A DNA stretch of 64,000 nucleotides from the NCBI GenBank assembly GCA_946122785.1, contig CAMGYJ010000002.1:38776495-38840494 (forward strand), in the 5' to 3' direction. This DNA is from Linum tenue. Its lineage: Eukaryota; Streptophyta; Magnoliopsida; Malpighiales; Linaceae. Below the pieces are notes generated by a model. The model saw nothing but the letters and a program-made list of their open reading frames with translations, did no database searches and was not told the origin of the DNA. The stretch's first letter is position 1; the number at the start of each line of letters is the position of its first letter. Below, one piece after another: positions 9,990-22,590 of this stretch. The position numbers and the translations under genes were made by a program.

Positions 9990-12900
9990 ATGACGTCGGA
10001 GGGAGTCCTAGTATTGACGTCGGAGGGCGTCCAAGAAAACGCTGGTGCCGGAACCAGTCACACCACCCAGGAAGATAATGTCGCCGATGTAACACCCTAC
10101 CCTATACGTATTACCTAATCATATTGTTCATACAATTGCAACGGAAATAATCTCAGGTGCTACTTTAGTTATAAAATTTACCCAAATAAAATTTCGACAT
10201 GAATTACTCGCGTAATGGGCTAACAGTTCTTGCAACTTATCCTGCAAAATAATTCATCACAAACATATATACTCACTGCCATATGCATTGGCTTTTCATA
10301 GCCATAGTCACAGTTTCATGTTACACAACTGCATACTATACTGATACATGCCATAATCGTCACAACTTACATAATTACACAAATATACGCATATCATCAA
10401 CTTCCCACACCAGTGGATATCTCACACTACATCAAAAGCTAGTATGCACATGAAAAACGTTCTCAAAACATTTTACAAAAAGGTGTGGATCACTGGCCAA
10501 AATCCCGAGTAGTAGTCCAAGCACAGAATAGTTGAAGACCATACCTCATTTTTCCTTCAACTCTTGCTAAGCTCCCACCTAACACTTATCTACTGCTGCT
10601 GCTGCTGATAATCTGCTTACACATAGCATAAGCAGAGAAGAAGAATAAAAGAGGGTCAGCTCATAGCTGAGTGAGATAATCATAGCATCGTGAGTTCATA
10701 ACAGAGCATACCCCTACCATACATCTAGCAAACAAGCCAAAACACTAGGATCGGACCTCAGCCATCCTCATGTCCCAATGGGCAAAAGACTCAACCACCT
10801 TGAGTTATGCATATGCGTCTTATCATGTTTTACTTATAGGCGCCTGGCTACTCCCATGCTAATAACTCTCCCGGGAAACATACCCCACATCCCGTCGGAT
10901 GTAGTCATACATACCCCAACATCCCGTCGGATGTGGTCATACATACCCCACACCACTATGGGTGTAGTCATACCCCGACACCGCTCTGGGTGTGGTCATA
11001 TCTCGTAAGAATTCTTCAGTCACCACCACATGAGAGGTGTGACTATCATACATATCATAATAGAGTAATAGCATAGGGAGCCCTAATTACTATGTAGTTG
11101 ACCATGAGACCACAACACTCATATTTGGTATCCTTATACATGATTCATATCTCATCTTGCTTAATCATAATTCGTTACTTGCATATGTACTTGACCTGGC
11201 CACAATTGGCTCAACATAGGTAAATCAGGAGTCGTATAATTGCACTTCCTCGGGATAAACCCTCGTGCAAGTCATCCTCCTTAAACATCATAATATCACC
11301 AGGGAATATATATTTTCCCACATGTGCATCCAAATACAAAAATCATGAAAAGTCATACCCAATCAACTTCTCAAACCATCATAAAGCATATTAACAGTCA
11401 AGCCCACAATTTGTAACATATACACAATCATCAGCATAATCAAAGTCCAAGTCGACTAGAGCAAGTCAATAATATCATACAGCAGTCCAGGGTTCAGCAT
11501 ATAGCACTAAAGTTCATACACCCCTAATTATGCCATTCTAGTTCACCTAGGTCAATTCTAAGCATCAATATAATTATCGTGATACGACAAACCCGGTATG
11601 CCGTGCTAATCCCTCACCAGTTCTGGTCGTTCAAACACCGATTTAAGCTTCCAGTACTAAAACGTCAATTTCACCAACAAATCCCGAATTAAAATCCGAG
11701 ACCATCCTTATATCCCCTGCAGTATCCCCGCCAATATTAGTTCTAGGCTCCGGGTCAAATTCTTGATAAAAACACATCAAAACCTGGTCGGAGCTAAATT
11801 CAGCAATCCCGGTTCCGACCTAAATAATTGCCGAAATACATGAATTAGAACTAGAGGATTGATTACCTCACTGCAGGAAGCTCGTATATGAAATTTGGGC
11901 TCAATCCGGCTTCCGGATACTCCAAAACACTAATTCCTTCAATTGGAAACTCTATAAATTATCGGCCCAAAACTTCGTTAAAAGCTATGAAATCGATGAA
12001 CTACGTAGTATGGATTGATTACGTACCGATTCTGCGAATTTCCTGTAGCTTAAGCTTGGAAAATCGAACACCCTAATTCACCCGACTCTCTCTGTTTATG
12101 TGCTCTGTTCCTCTGTAGTTGAGGAAATGGAAAATGATGGGTTGGTTTCAAGCGCCTGTACTAATATATAGCGGTAGTCAACCGCTTTTACTTTTATTTT
12201 ACTTTCTTTTGCACTTATCTTTCTTTTTCCCATTATCTGTACACGTGATGAGGGTATAGATATTATTATATGTATTAATATATATATAATTATTAGTTAA
12301 TATCTATACTTATATGATCGATCGATAATCCGATTTTCGCCGAAATACTATCAAAACGCTCGATTTTAAATTGTAAAATTTTCTAACGATCATAATACGA
12401 GTTTAGTCGAAACGGGATGTTACCGCCGATCTCTTATTGCTACAGCCTGAAGATATTAAAAAAATGAAGTTCGATGATACAGAAGAAGCCTATGATTTCT
12501 ACATGGACTACGGGTTAGTCAAAGGCTTCGACATCAGAAAATCAGACATTGGTCGTGATAATAACAAAGTTATGATATGGCGTGACTATGTATGCTCTGG
12601 CGAGGGAAAGAGGCGCATGAAGAGCACAGAACGAAAGAGAGAAGCAAGAGGGGAGACCAGATTTAACTGCAGAGCCAAGATGCGTGTTAAAAAACACAAT
12701 GTCGATGGGGAGTGGTACGTGCACCAGTTTGATGATGTACACACACATGAAACGATCCCGAGAGAATATAGACACTACATGAAAGGGAAACGTCGTATGA
12801 GTGATGCAGTCAAAGCAGCGATAAATTTTAGAAGAGCTGCAGGTATGAAAACTTCTCAAATTGTGAATCTGGCAGTATCAGAAGCAGGAGGCTACGACAA

Positions 12901-15073
12901 TTTGGGGTACACGAGGAAGGATGCATATAATTATGTGGACAAAGAGAGGAAAGAACAAATCAGTGAAGGTGATGCCGCAACAGCCCTAGCCTACCTGCAA
13001 GCTAAATGCACCGCGGACGAGCATTTTGTTATTGAACTAAAGAAGGATGACGACGACCGGCTTATTAACATTTTCTGGGCCGATAGTATTTCTGTTGCTG
13101 ATTATGCATGCTTTGGTGAATTACTGTCATTCGATGCTACTTACAAAAGGAACATTTACCAGATGCCTCTCGTGATTTTTTCAGGTACTTTTCCTTCACA
13201 CATAGAATTATCCCGAGCATGCTAAAATAACCCTAGAAGTTTGCATAATCTAACTTTGTTTGAACTTTTTAAGGTGTCAACCACCATTCGCAAACTTGCG
13301 TATTTGCATGTGCTTTCTTGGCTAACGAGAGAGAGGACAATTATATTTGGGTGTTGGGAGCTTTGAAGAGAAGGCTAGTTGGTGTAGATCCCAAGACTGT
13401 TATTACAGATGGGGATAGAGCAATGCGTAATGCTATTCAGAAAGTATTTCCCGATGCAACACATCGTCTATGTTCCTGGCATATAGACAAGACTATAACC
13501 AGAAATGTGAAGAATCATCCTACTTTTTTGCCCCGATGGAAGCATTTTGTGTCAGCTGACTGGGAACCTTCAGAATTCGAAGAAAAGTGGAAAACAGTGG
13601 TTGAGGAATGCTCCCTTCAGCACAACAATTGGGTCTCCAATTTATTTGACCAAAGACATGAATGGGGGTATGTATATTTGCGTTCGAATTTCTTCGCAGG
13701 CTTGAGTACAACATCAAGATGTGAAGGACTGAACTCTCAACTTGCCAACTATATCGAGAAGGATAAAAATCTCCTTGAGTTCTTTATTCACTTTGATCGT
13801 TGGACTAGGGATATGAGGGAGAATGAGCGTCATGCTGATTTTGAATCCATTCATCGAGAACGAACCATCACAAGCAATGTCTTAGTCTCACTTCAGAAGA
13901 GTGGAGCGGCGGTTTTCACAAAGAACGCATTCTTCTTATTCAGAGACGAGGTTGAAAAGTCGGCATGTTGCATAAGGTTGGAGACAGAGCGATCGGAAAT
14001 TGAGCATGTGTACAAGGTCAAGGTGTCTGGCATGGCTAAGGTATTTCAAGTCACGTACGCAGTTGAACCCTTTGCAATGGAATGTAGTTGTAATCACTAC
14101 AATTATATGGGAATACCATGTCGTCATATGATTTTTGTACTGAAAGAAGAGAGCATACTGGAACTTCCTGAAGGCCTAGTACGTCGAAGATGGTCAAAGA
14201 AGCCGAAGACACTAGAGAGCTTGGACGAACCGGGCAGACTAGATGAATCGCAACTTTTCGCATTGAGGTTTGCCATGACTATCACTTTTAATTTTTTTTT
14301 TAGTATTGGTTCGAATCTAGGTGAACATTAATTTTACTCACTTTGTATAAAATCTTGTGTCAATCAGGTATGGTACTATTCAACAACACAGCTTACAACT
14401 AATGTTAAAAGGGGCAAAATCTAGTGAGTGCTTCAAGATTGCTCGTGAGGGACTTCAATCATTATGTGAACAGTTGGACATGGTGGACACTGGCAACGTG
14501 GACATACCCGGCATTAATAGGCCGAAGGCGAATGAAATTTTGTTGGATCCATTACAAGTCAAAGCTAAAGGTTCGGGGGCTAAAAAATCTAAACGGACGA
14601 AAAGAGAACCACGACAGTGTAGCAATTGCCAGGAATTTGGCCACTATAGGACCCGATGCCCACATCTTGTTGGCTATGTGAAGCCAACCTCAAACGGTGA
14701 TGCCCCGAATGATGGTGTTTCGGAAGAAGGTGGCGGTGGCGATGACAACGATGTTGATCCTCCCACCACTCAAGATCAGTCGGAAACAGTACAGAAGAGA
14801 AGGCAAAAGCATTGCAGTAAGTGCGGTTCTACCAATCATAATGCAAGAACATGTACTGGGTCAGGACCATCGGATGATGAAAATGACGATGATGAAAATG
14901 ACGATGACGACGATTATGAGCAACCTAGGGTAAGAATAAGATATAATTGTTCGTGTCTACACAATGCAGTTGCATCCAATATTTGTGTACGTCTAAAATC
15001 GTCGTTATCGATTTTGCAGAAGAGGCCTGTTACAAGAAGTAGCAAACTAAGGATTGTTGAAAACTTGGAGTGA
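9990..15073 (+). CDS. FAR1/FHY3-type MULE transposase, four exons, exon 1 split by a solo LTR
   Basis: With the LTR (10088-12424) and one copy of its GCCGA duplication removed, the exons are 9990-10087 joined to 12430-13184, then 13274-14267, 14368-14929 and 15020-15073. All phases agree, giving 820 residues without a stop. Residues about 48-150 are a FAR1 DNA-binding domain (FDDTEEAYDFYMDYG, then YVCSGEGKRR, FNCRAKM and VHTHE, with its zinc-binding Cys/His). The MULE DDE domain follows: Asp in LSFDATYK, Asp in VITDGDRAM, Glu in FDQRHEWGYVY. The C/H motif CSWHI and TTSRCEGLNSQL are typical. A SWIM zinc finger (CSCNHYNYMGIPCRHM) lies near residue 560. Two CCHC knuckles (CSNCQEFGHYRTRC, CSKCGSTNHNARTC) and an Asp-rich stretch end the protein. 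It would cut and paste a Mutator-like element. The LTR insertion probably silences it. Confidence 0.85.
10088..12424. mobile_element. Solo LTR (Del/Tekay-like chromovirus type) inside the transposase exon
   Basis: It begins TGTAACACCC and ends GGGATGTTACC, a near-perfect short inverted repeat. The last base is C where A would be expected. The 5-mer GCCGA lies on both sides (10083-10087 and 12425-12429) and is a target-site duplication: deleting the LTR plus one GCCGA restores the transposase reading frame exactly. The length (2,337 bp), lack of coding frames and TGTAACACCC start suit Del/Tekay LTRs. The orientation is ambiguous because both ends read alike. Confidence 0.8.
10878..11005. repeat. 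Short tandem repeat inside the solo LTR
   Basis: About four degenerate units of roughly 29-32 bp, each with an ATACCCCACA-like head and a GGATGTGGTCAT-like tail. Confidence 0.75.
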
Positions 15074-15119
15074 AGATGGACGTCCTTATCCTATTCGGAT
15101 TAGGACTAATTGACTATGT

Positions 15120-16490
15120 GAAGACTGCCAGTATCAGCTTGAAGCGGCGTCGTTTGATTTATAAGAAGACTGTTGCCATCTGCGGTGTCGTTTTACTTGT
15201 GTCGTTTTAACGGTGTGTCTCTTTGGTTTATAAGAAGACTACTGCCTGCTACGGTGTCGTTTTATTTAGTTCGGATGGATTTGATTGAATTCGACCTGGA
15301 GGTTTTTCCCTAAATATATCATGTGCAACATTTCAGTTAAATTATTTTTCTCACTCGTTTTTTTTATTGAATTATTAGATCGGATTTTTTACTTGTTTAT
15401 AAATTTACTTACTTTTGGCCACTAAAATTTTGACATGTAATTTGGGCATGAAATGACAAGAGCATGCGCCGACAGAGGACTTCTGAAAATGGAGGCAGTA
15501 ATCAAGAAATAAAATACAGTATTTTTATTTAGTGAAATATCCCTCACCGATATATTATTAAGATCTCAAACACTAAAAGTACAAATCTTGAAAAACAAAA
15601 CAATTTACTTTCACTCCTCCCACTTTTATACTATACATATGGCAACTTTTCCCTCTTCTATATATTTTGGGAGCATGATCAACAAGTACGCGTCAATGTC
15701 GCACAAAAGAACCATCATATGACGTAGGGTTCCACAACACCTATTATGGAATCGCAACAACATATGATGATTCTTAAGGCGATATTCAAACGGCGACTTA
15801 TTGTCATTGCTCCCTTCCCTGCCTCTAACAAAGACCCTGCATGGAGAGAAAAGGAGAAACAATACAACGAAGGATATAGTTTAACAGTCATAACAATTAC
15901 ATAACTAAAGGAACTGAGATCTAAAATAATACGCAGTCTCATCTTTACCACTGCACCCGAAAATAAAGCATGGACAGGAGGACGAAGAGGCGGATGGGGA
16001 TGATTTTCGGGGTTGAGAAGATGGGAGAAAGGGGTCTTTTCAGGGATTGAGAGGAGGAACGGACAACAGCAGGAGATGAGTGCCTCTTGGGTTTCGGAGC
16101 ATGGTCTCTCCCTCTCTGATTAAAGAATTTATAAATGAGCTCATAAATTTACTTTGCCTTTCCAGCCCTTCCCATTTACTGAAAATCACACTCCCTACCG
16201 CTGCCTCGGCCTTGGTAACGTCAGCACTGGTTAGGGGCAAATGCGACTTTCCGAAAACGGCGATATCTGATTGGGTGACACGCCGCGGTTAGGATTGAAG
16301 CTCTTTCACCATCGGATTAAACGAAAATTTAGGAATTGACGGCGGGAGATGGGGATGTGCTTTTAGACTGGCTTTGTAGATTAAATAACTTTTTCGTTTA
16401 CCAAAATTAATCTACAGATTTGGTACATGTAATTGTAACCCTAAACCCGAACCAATCAATACCATATACTCTACAACAATAACACCTTAG
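15120..16490. repeat. MULE 3' flank segment, copy 1 (partner 26840-28700)
   Basis: Blocks across this stretch recur in the same order and orientation at 26840-28700: TTATAAGAAGACTGTTG, ATCATGTGCAACATTTCAGTT, TACAGTATTTTTATT, TGGGAGCATGATCAACAAGT, GGTTCCACAACACC and CCGAAAATAAAGCATGG. It starts just after the transposase stop codon and contains the small two-exon gene. It is probably the 3' part of the FAR1-type MULE. Terminal inverted repeats were not resolved. Confidence 0.65.
15626..15971 (-). CDS. Small two-exon gene of unknown function, copy 1
   Basis: Exon 1 is 15971-15949 (ATG, then CTTTATTTTCGGGTGCAGTG) and exon 2 is 15836-15626. The donor GTAAAG and acceptor CATGCAG give a 77-residue frame. 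The same exon structure, splice sites and start are kept in the copy at 28050-27697, where about 13 residues differ without breaking the frame. The protein starts MLYFRVQWVFVRGREGS. Near its end it has LLCDIDAYLLIMLPK, which weakly recalls the LCDID..LIM..P stretch of MADS boxes. No function is assigned. It is convergent with the transposase, like mudrB relative to mudrA in maize MuDR, but shows no mudrB features that I can see. Confidence 0.4.
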
Positions 16491-16760
16491 AGCATCTCCA
16501 TCCCATTGCTAAACCAACCTTTAGCAATTGGCAATGCCAAACCCTAACACACGAACCAATCAATAACATATACACTAAACCATCAACACCTTGCTTATTT
16601 AGACCATCTCCAATGGTGCAATTCTTGAGAATTGCAAGCTGATGTGGCAAAGGAGTGAAAGTGGGACGGTGAGTTGCATTGATGTGGGATCAATTACAAA
16701 AGTTGCAAATTTGCATCTGATGAATGTTTTCATGAAGTTGCAAATTTTCATGCAGCACAC
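16401..16760. repeat. Flank of the gypsy LTR, first copy of a duplicated block
   Basis: From CCAAAATTAATCTACAG onward this 360-bp flank plus the adjoining LTR recurs at 24902-26602, an offset of exactly 8,501 bp, and looks identical by eye. It contains GAGCATCTCCA and CCATCTCCAATGG, motifs common at plant MITE ends. It joins the MULE 3' flank on its left. Confidence 0.85.
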
Positions 16761-18101
16761 TGACACGCCAAAACACAACACCAAACTGCGACCAAGTGCA
16801 ATCGCAGTCCGGGAATGCAGTAACAGGCAAGTTTAATTATCAACCCGGGGTCTAGATCTACTGCTTACTCCGTGATTCTCTATTATCTAGCAAACTAGTT
16901 CGAGAGATTGTTGTTTAACGCAAAAGCAGTAAGAAAGCAGGAAATGGTTCGGTTTTCAAAAGCAGTTAAGAGTCACTCGGGATTGAGTCCCCCTAGCCCC
17001 TTAGTTAGGTTCAATTGCAATTCCCTGGGTTGATTTACTGTTGATTAGACTGCGGAAGATCCGACAGTAGCTTGGAATCTCTTAAGCTGACCAAGCCCTC
17101 TCAGTATAACTACCCGGCAGACGACTAGTCTTCACCAGGATAGAAAGCTGAGGCTATGAACACAGAACTCCACTACTGGCGTCAAGAACACCAGTACAAA
17201 GCAGTAAATTGGCTAACTCTCGTATAGCCAATCTCCTACTATCGAATGAAGAAGCTCTAACAACCTAATCAGATCCTATCTATCTCAGGTTGAAGCAGAA
17301 ATTGAGACAAGCTGATCAGACTCAAATCAATTCATGAAACATGCGTCATTCGATTAAAATCAAACAATAATATCATCCCAAGTCATTACAATCAAAACCC
17401 TAACATCAGGAACTAGGGTTCTTCATACCCAAGTGAGAGAAGGGTTCTACTCCATAGAGAGAGAAGAGAAAACAAGAATCGGATTAGTCATACTCATAAC
17501 GATGAGGATAATCTGCTCCGGGACGATGATGTTCACTCCTATGACGATCTCCAGGCTCGATTCGATGAAATCCAGCTCCAAGACGGCTTCTAGGATGAGT
17601 TCTTCGCACTTTCTCTCTCTAGGGCTCTGTTTTTGCTCTGAAAACACGATCCTCCCTCTTTTGGCTCGGATTAGGCATTAAAACCGGTCTCCCCGAGTTG
17701 CACGGGCAGGTGCACGGCCGTGCACCACCCCATTCTGGCCGTGCAACATCAAACGCACCGTTTTATTTATTAAGCTCAGCCTTCTTGCACGGCCAGGCGC
17801 ACGGCCGTGCAAGCCTGGATTGTGCCCGTGCAAGCTCTCGTCGTGAGGCGCACGGCCAAATGGCACTAGTGCACGGCCGTGCAGCCCCCTGGTCTGGCCG
17901 TGCACTCCTCCAAAAGCTCGCCCTCCGTCCGTTCTTCATCCAATCGACCCCAGACTCGCTCCTAAGCCTTCATTCACGTACTAGGACCTGAAATAACACA
18001 ACCAAGCACAACCTAGCGTGAAATCGGCCTAAAACACGAGAATCAACACCTCAAACGGTGTTAGTATGAGGGTAAAAACATGTGTAAATGACGATCTATC
18101 A
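16761..18101 (-). mobile_element. 3' LTR of the gypsy element (minus-strand orientation)
   Basis: On the minus strand it starts TGATAGATCGTCATTTACAC at 18101, directly after a polypurine tract, and ends GGCGTGTCA at 16761. The 5-mer CACAC (16756-16760) flanks it on the outside. Its length is 1,341 bp. It contains GC-rich palindromes at 17697-17908. The other LTR copy is 25262-26602. Confidence 0.85.
17697..17908. repeat. GCACGGCCGTGC palindrome cluster in the LTR
   Basis: Three full palindromes of the GTGCACGGCCGTGCAC type plus several half-sites (GGCCGTGCA, TGCACGGCC) within about 210 bp. The same motif is clustered inside the element at 22113-22410 and in the second LTR copy at 26198-26409. 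Confidence 0.85.
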
Positions 18102-18117
18102 AACTCCCCCACACTTA
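18102..18117 (-). other. Polypurine tract of the gypsy element
   Basis: Read on the minus strand this is TAAGTGTGGGGGAGTT, immediately before the TGATAGATCG start of the 3' LTR. It is the expected plus-strand primer for reverse transcription and fixes the element's orientation. Confidence 0.8.
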
Positions 18118-19952
18118 ACCGTTTGCTTGTCCCCAAGCAAACCAAGTCAGACACTAGGTAAGCTTACATATTTCAATCAACCAACAATGGGGACAAGTCA
18201 TAAAGGCACAAAACACGTGAATCGCACTGGTTTTCAAACATCAACACATGCACAACCTCAACAACAACCTGGACAACCACCACAAAGGACATTCGAGTGC
18301 AGCAAATCGAGTAAAGGAAGAGTCTCCCTCCTGTTCACTGGCCAACCTAGACTTGATTCAACCACTTACTCAAAACAGTCAACTCATGCATCCAACTCAA
18401 GACATCAGAATAGAGACCGAGCAATCTAGGTCCTCACCGGGGTACAAGAGCATATAGAAAATGAAAATGAATCACTCACTCTCGACCAGTGGGGTCAGGA
18501 CAATTTGATGCGAAAGATGCGCATGCTATTTCTCTCAATCCTATCATCTCTTCACCATGATGGCAGCCTCTAAATGCTAGAGTTCACATATGGGGTGTCA
18601 CCACTAACTAATCAGGAGGTCTTAGACACAGGTTCAAATGACTGGCTAGGGTCTTGGACATGGGGAAAAGGCCTTTTAGGTGGTGGAAGTATTCATAGCA
18701 AAAGGTTCCACATTTTCCAAACACACAAACACAGTCAACAACCCGGTATTTTCTTTCTGCTATCCTGCATTACTCAATATCTTAAGAGCACAAGAGCGAA
18801 GGAGGCATAAACATCAGCATTTCCAAGCCAGACTGCTAAGAAACACTACTTACTGGGCATTATTCAGATTTTTGGTAGTGGCTCTCTTTTGCTTTCAATT
18901 TTTCTTTGTTTTTCTTTTATTTTTCTTTTCATTTCTTAAGAGAGCCACCACTTCTGCATAAATTTCAAACACATGCCCAACTGTTAAGCACTACCTCCAA
19001 CACTCATATAGACTTTAGCAGAAACAGCAGAATATATATAAACCACTCTGTGGAACCTTCTAAAAGATGCAACAAGGGTGATTTTCTCATTATAGACCAA
19101 AAGAAAGGATAACACACGGCTCAAAGGGGCTGACTAGGGGATATGACACATCAGGACAGTCAGTTTTGGGCGTGGGCTAATCCTATGCCCCCATCATCTT
19201 AACTAGTGACAACGTGAATGCTACACATCATGGAAGAGGGATCTATCGCACAAGAAAGAAACGAGCAGGCTCAAATCTCACATGGCTACCTATATGCTCT
19301 ATCTCACATTCTGATACCCTGAACTAGATGCATAAACGACTGTCAAGAACAAGTAATCAGATCAAGTCAGATCAAGTCACAGTTGAAAAACTGAACCCCT
19401 ACATCGCTCTACTGCACATCGCAGTCCTCATCATAGGTTGTCCTAGTCGCAAACAAGTTGTCATGCATTAATCCGAAAACCAATCAATTCATCCATCAAA
19501 ACACAGTGCCAATATGATCAAACAGCAGTACTTGGAGCCCTCAAATCATAAGATTCGGACAGTGGACTAGGCTCCAAGCACCATCTAAAATATTCCAACC
19601 GATACAAAACATCCCCCCACACTTAAGCACGACATTGCCCTCAATGGAGTAGAGGGAAAGATAAGGGGAACGATGTTACCGGGTAAGAACACTGCTGGGG
19701 GACTGGAAGTGGACCAGTCAGCGAGAAGCGAACGGGGAAGTGGTCAATACTGCACAAATCGAACATCAGAACACTAGCACACTGGTGTTAGGGATAAGTG
19801 TTAGCCGAGACGGCTACATCAAACCACAAATGAAAAACCAAAAACAAAAAACAACCGACACTAAGTCCAAGCTCCGCACACATGGAGCAAACACTCAAAA
19901 GTCTGAAAAAAAAAACAAAAACAAACACACTGAGACGGGCAACGAGTACAGC
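18118..19952. other. Non-coding region between envelope-position ORF and polypurine tract
   Basis: About 1.8 kb of the gypsy element. A T-rich block lies around 18885-18940. No conserved domain was seen on either strand. Confidence 0.6.
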
Positions 19953-21314
19953 CTACTCGTCGCCAAGATCGGTGAAGTCGATGTCATCCATGAATGCATC
20001 ATCACCAGCAGCGCCAGCCGCGCCGTCATGTGGAGGGGAGTCGTCCCAGGGAGTCCTCCATACAGGTGGCTCGCCCGGAACCAGCTGAAGCAGGTGCTGC
20101 TGAACCTCCTGCATGCGCCGGGAACGGCGCTTCTCCCGCTCGATATGGGCGAGAGTCACGCCCTGCTGAGCCTGGATCGTGTCCAGCCTGTGCCGGTACT
20201 CGGCCTGATCTGCCGCGTACTGCTGCTGGAACTGCACCTGCTGGTCGAGGAGCAACTGGTTCTGGATCCTCAGCTGCTCGAACTGCTGGGTGAAGAAGTC
20301 CTGGCCCTAGAAAGTGGAGCTGCCACCCCCAAAATGGAAGTCAGTCGGTGGGGGATCATCAGCAGCAGCCGCAGCAGCATCCGCAGCAGCATCCACAGCA
20401 GCATCCACCTCATCGATGTCCACCGCATCGTCAGCCTCCTCCTCGGGTTCCTCGGGCTCCGGAAATCCCTCGACCCACTGAACACCGTTCCTCTCCCGCA
20501 ACAACAGCATCTTCCCGATCGTCGCAGCGCCAAAGATTTGGGTCTCCCCCTCCTTGGTGCACCCCTGCAGTGAGAGGCCGAAGAAGGTGACCAGGCGGGT
20601 GATGAGGGGGGCGCAGTGGAGGCTCTTCAGCTCCTTGGCCGTCTTCGCAAATGTCCTGGCCACCACCGAACCCAGGTGGAGAGGGTGGTAGCGCTCTCGG
20701 ATCGAGTCGAGGAAGTACAGGGGCCTCTTCGTGATGTGGCCGGAGCTATCATATGTAGGAGTGTAAGACTTCCCCAGCAGGTGGTGGAGAAGTCGGTACT
20801 CGATCCGCAGGGTCGATGCCTTCGTCCTCCCAGACTTGAACGGAAGCGTCTGGCCAGGCTGAGCCAGGCTGGTGTACAGCCTCTTGAAGTCCACCTCCGG
20901 CTCTTTAAGCTCGGTGACGTACTCCCGACGGTCGTCGAGGTCGAGGTCGAGAGCCTCAGCCAGCTCGTGATAGCTCAAGGATCGGGGGACCCCACCCAGC
21001 CTGAATTGAACGGCTGTACTATCATGGTACCTGGTCGTGGAGTTGTGCTTGAAAGTGGTGTAGAACTCCCACACCGGCTCGTGGTAGCACGTCTCGCAGA
21101 TCTGGAGCAGACGGCGCCATGCAGGGTTGGCGAGCACGGCGGAAATCTGGTCGTAGCAGTGCAATTGCTGAAACTCCCGTTTGGAGAAGCAATGGTGGGC
21201 GCCAAACGGGGTTTCCACGACTTGCTTGAAGCGCGCTGCGGTGGAGCCCCTCCTGAGATCCCGGATGAACGGGTGCTGGAAATTAGGTTGTGTCATTGCC
21301 CTGCAAAACAACAA
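19953..21314 (-). pseudogene. Athila ORF1-like / envelope-position ORF with one in-frame stop
   Basis: One frame runs from ATG 21314 (or the more typical MTQPNFQHP start at about 21296) to TAG at 20309-20307. It then continues in the same frame to TGA at 19953, about 453 codons in all. The N-terminal half has the plant transposon/Athila ORF1 look: ANPAWRRLLQI, EPVWEFYTTF, VQFRLGGVPRSLSYHELAEA, then a central FLDSIRERYHPLHLGSV. It is followed by an acidic Asp/Ala run (about 20330-20430) and, past the stop, a Gln-rich helix likely to form a coiled coil. It lies downstream of gag-pro in sense orientation, where env-like ORFs sit. The single TAG suggests recent decay, though readthrough is conceivable. 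Confidence 0.65.
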
Positions 21315-22590
21315 CCCAAAGTGGAACCAAAAGAGCCAAAGAAACGGTCAAGTCCACCCCCACACTGAAGAACAGGAAGCAGCCGAACCATGGTTTCATC
21401 CATAGTTCGGGGGTCAAAAACTCGATAAATCAAGCATAAACCGGGTGGGGGTGCACAATCACAATAAAGTAGGCAACTCAAGGTTCACAGTCATAGCAAA
21501 AACACCCACAAACGACATCAATAAGGGCCCCAACCGGTGGCCACAACATGGCATGGAAAACAGGCATTTCATCGAACACCTTGTGTGCACTATTAAGTGA
21601 AGCATGAAATTGGCCAAATTCTTGCACACAAGGGCTCAATCAAACAAACGGGACAGTGCCCAACATAATTCAATCACATCCCATGCATTCCCCTCAATCA
21701 ATTTCACACAAATCGCATGATTCACAAAAATTCTCTAACAAACACCCTACACACTCAATTCTCCAAAATTAACAAAGTTAGGGGCAAAATCAAACCTGGA
21801 GACTCAAGTAGAGGTGTAGGGGAAGATGAGGGGAAGGCGATGGAAGCGACGAAATGCCGAAAATCTGCCCGGAAATGCTCGTCGGAGCCTCGCCGGATTC
21901 TCGCCGGAAATCGCCTCCGGCGACAAAAATGTCGCCCAAACGCGCTCAAACTCGGGGGATAGGCCGCCTTGGGTGTGGAAAGAATGGGTTTTGTGTTGGT
22001 TTGGTGAAAAACGGACCCAAAGTGGCCGGAAAAATCAAAATAGGTATGTTTGGCGCGGTTTTCCGGCGAGGGGGAGAGGATTCCGGCGAGAAAAAGTGGG
22101 TTTCTGACCCAAATGGCCGTGCACGGCCATTTATAGAGCCCGTGCTCGGCTGCACGGGCAGAGGCGCACGGCCGTGCACCTTGGCATTTTGCCCGTGCAG
22201 GCCGACACGGCCTGGCCGAGTGAGTTGCACGGCCGTGCACATAGCACATTTGGCCGTGCAACTTGGTGCGAGAGCGCGCACGGCCTGGCCGAGGATGTGC
22301 ACGGCCGTGCACAATGCACTTTTGGCCGTGCAACTTGGTGCGAGAGCGCGCACGGCCAGGCCAGCCAAGGCGCACGGCCGTGCAAGCTGATATTCTGGCC
22401 GTGCACCTTGCTGGGGTCCCGAAATCAACCTGTTTTCACTCAAACACGACACGGAACTCCAGATCAACGTCTCAAGACTCAAAAACACACAAAATCAAAG
22501 GAAAAAGAGTAAGAAAATGCAAACCTCGGTGGGGTTGCCTCCCCACAAGCGCTTCTTTACCGTCTTTTAGCTGGACGCCAGTATGGATGC
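21315..22590. other. Non-coding spacer of the gypsy element
   Basis: About 1.3 kb between the gag-pro frame and the downstream ORF. It contains the palindrome cluster at 22113-22410 and a GC-rich block with several GCCGG/CCGGC half-sites at 21820-22100. Open frames here look like by-products of the palindromes. Confidence 0.6.
22113..22410. repeat. GCACGGCCGTGC palindrome cluster, internal
   Basis: Four full GCACGGCCGTGC palindromes and many half-sites, spaced about 60-70 bp apart, with a repeated TTGGTGCGAGAGCGCGCACG segment. The motif family is shared with the element's LTRs. Confidence 0.85.

Noticed and set aside
19740..21368. Long plus-strand frames (for example 19740-20573 and 20616-21368)
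   Set aside because: They are antisense to the recognisable envelope-position ORF on the minus strand and show no domain of their own.
17678..22406. Open frames with repeated HGRA/ARPCT-like residues on both strands
   Set aside because: They fall on the GCACGGCCGTGC palindrome clusters. The repeats keep several frames open on both strands at once, so they are by-products and not genes.
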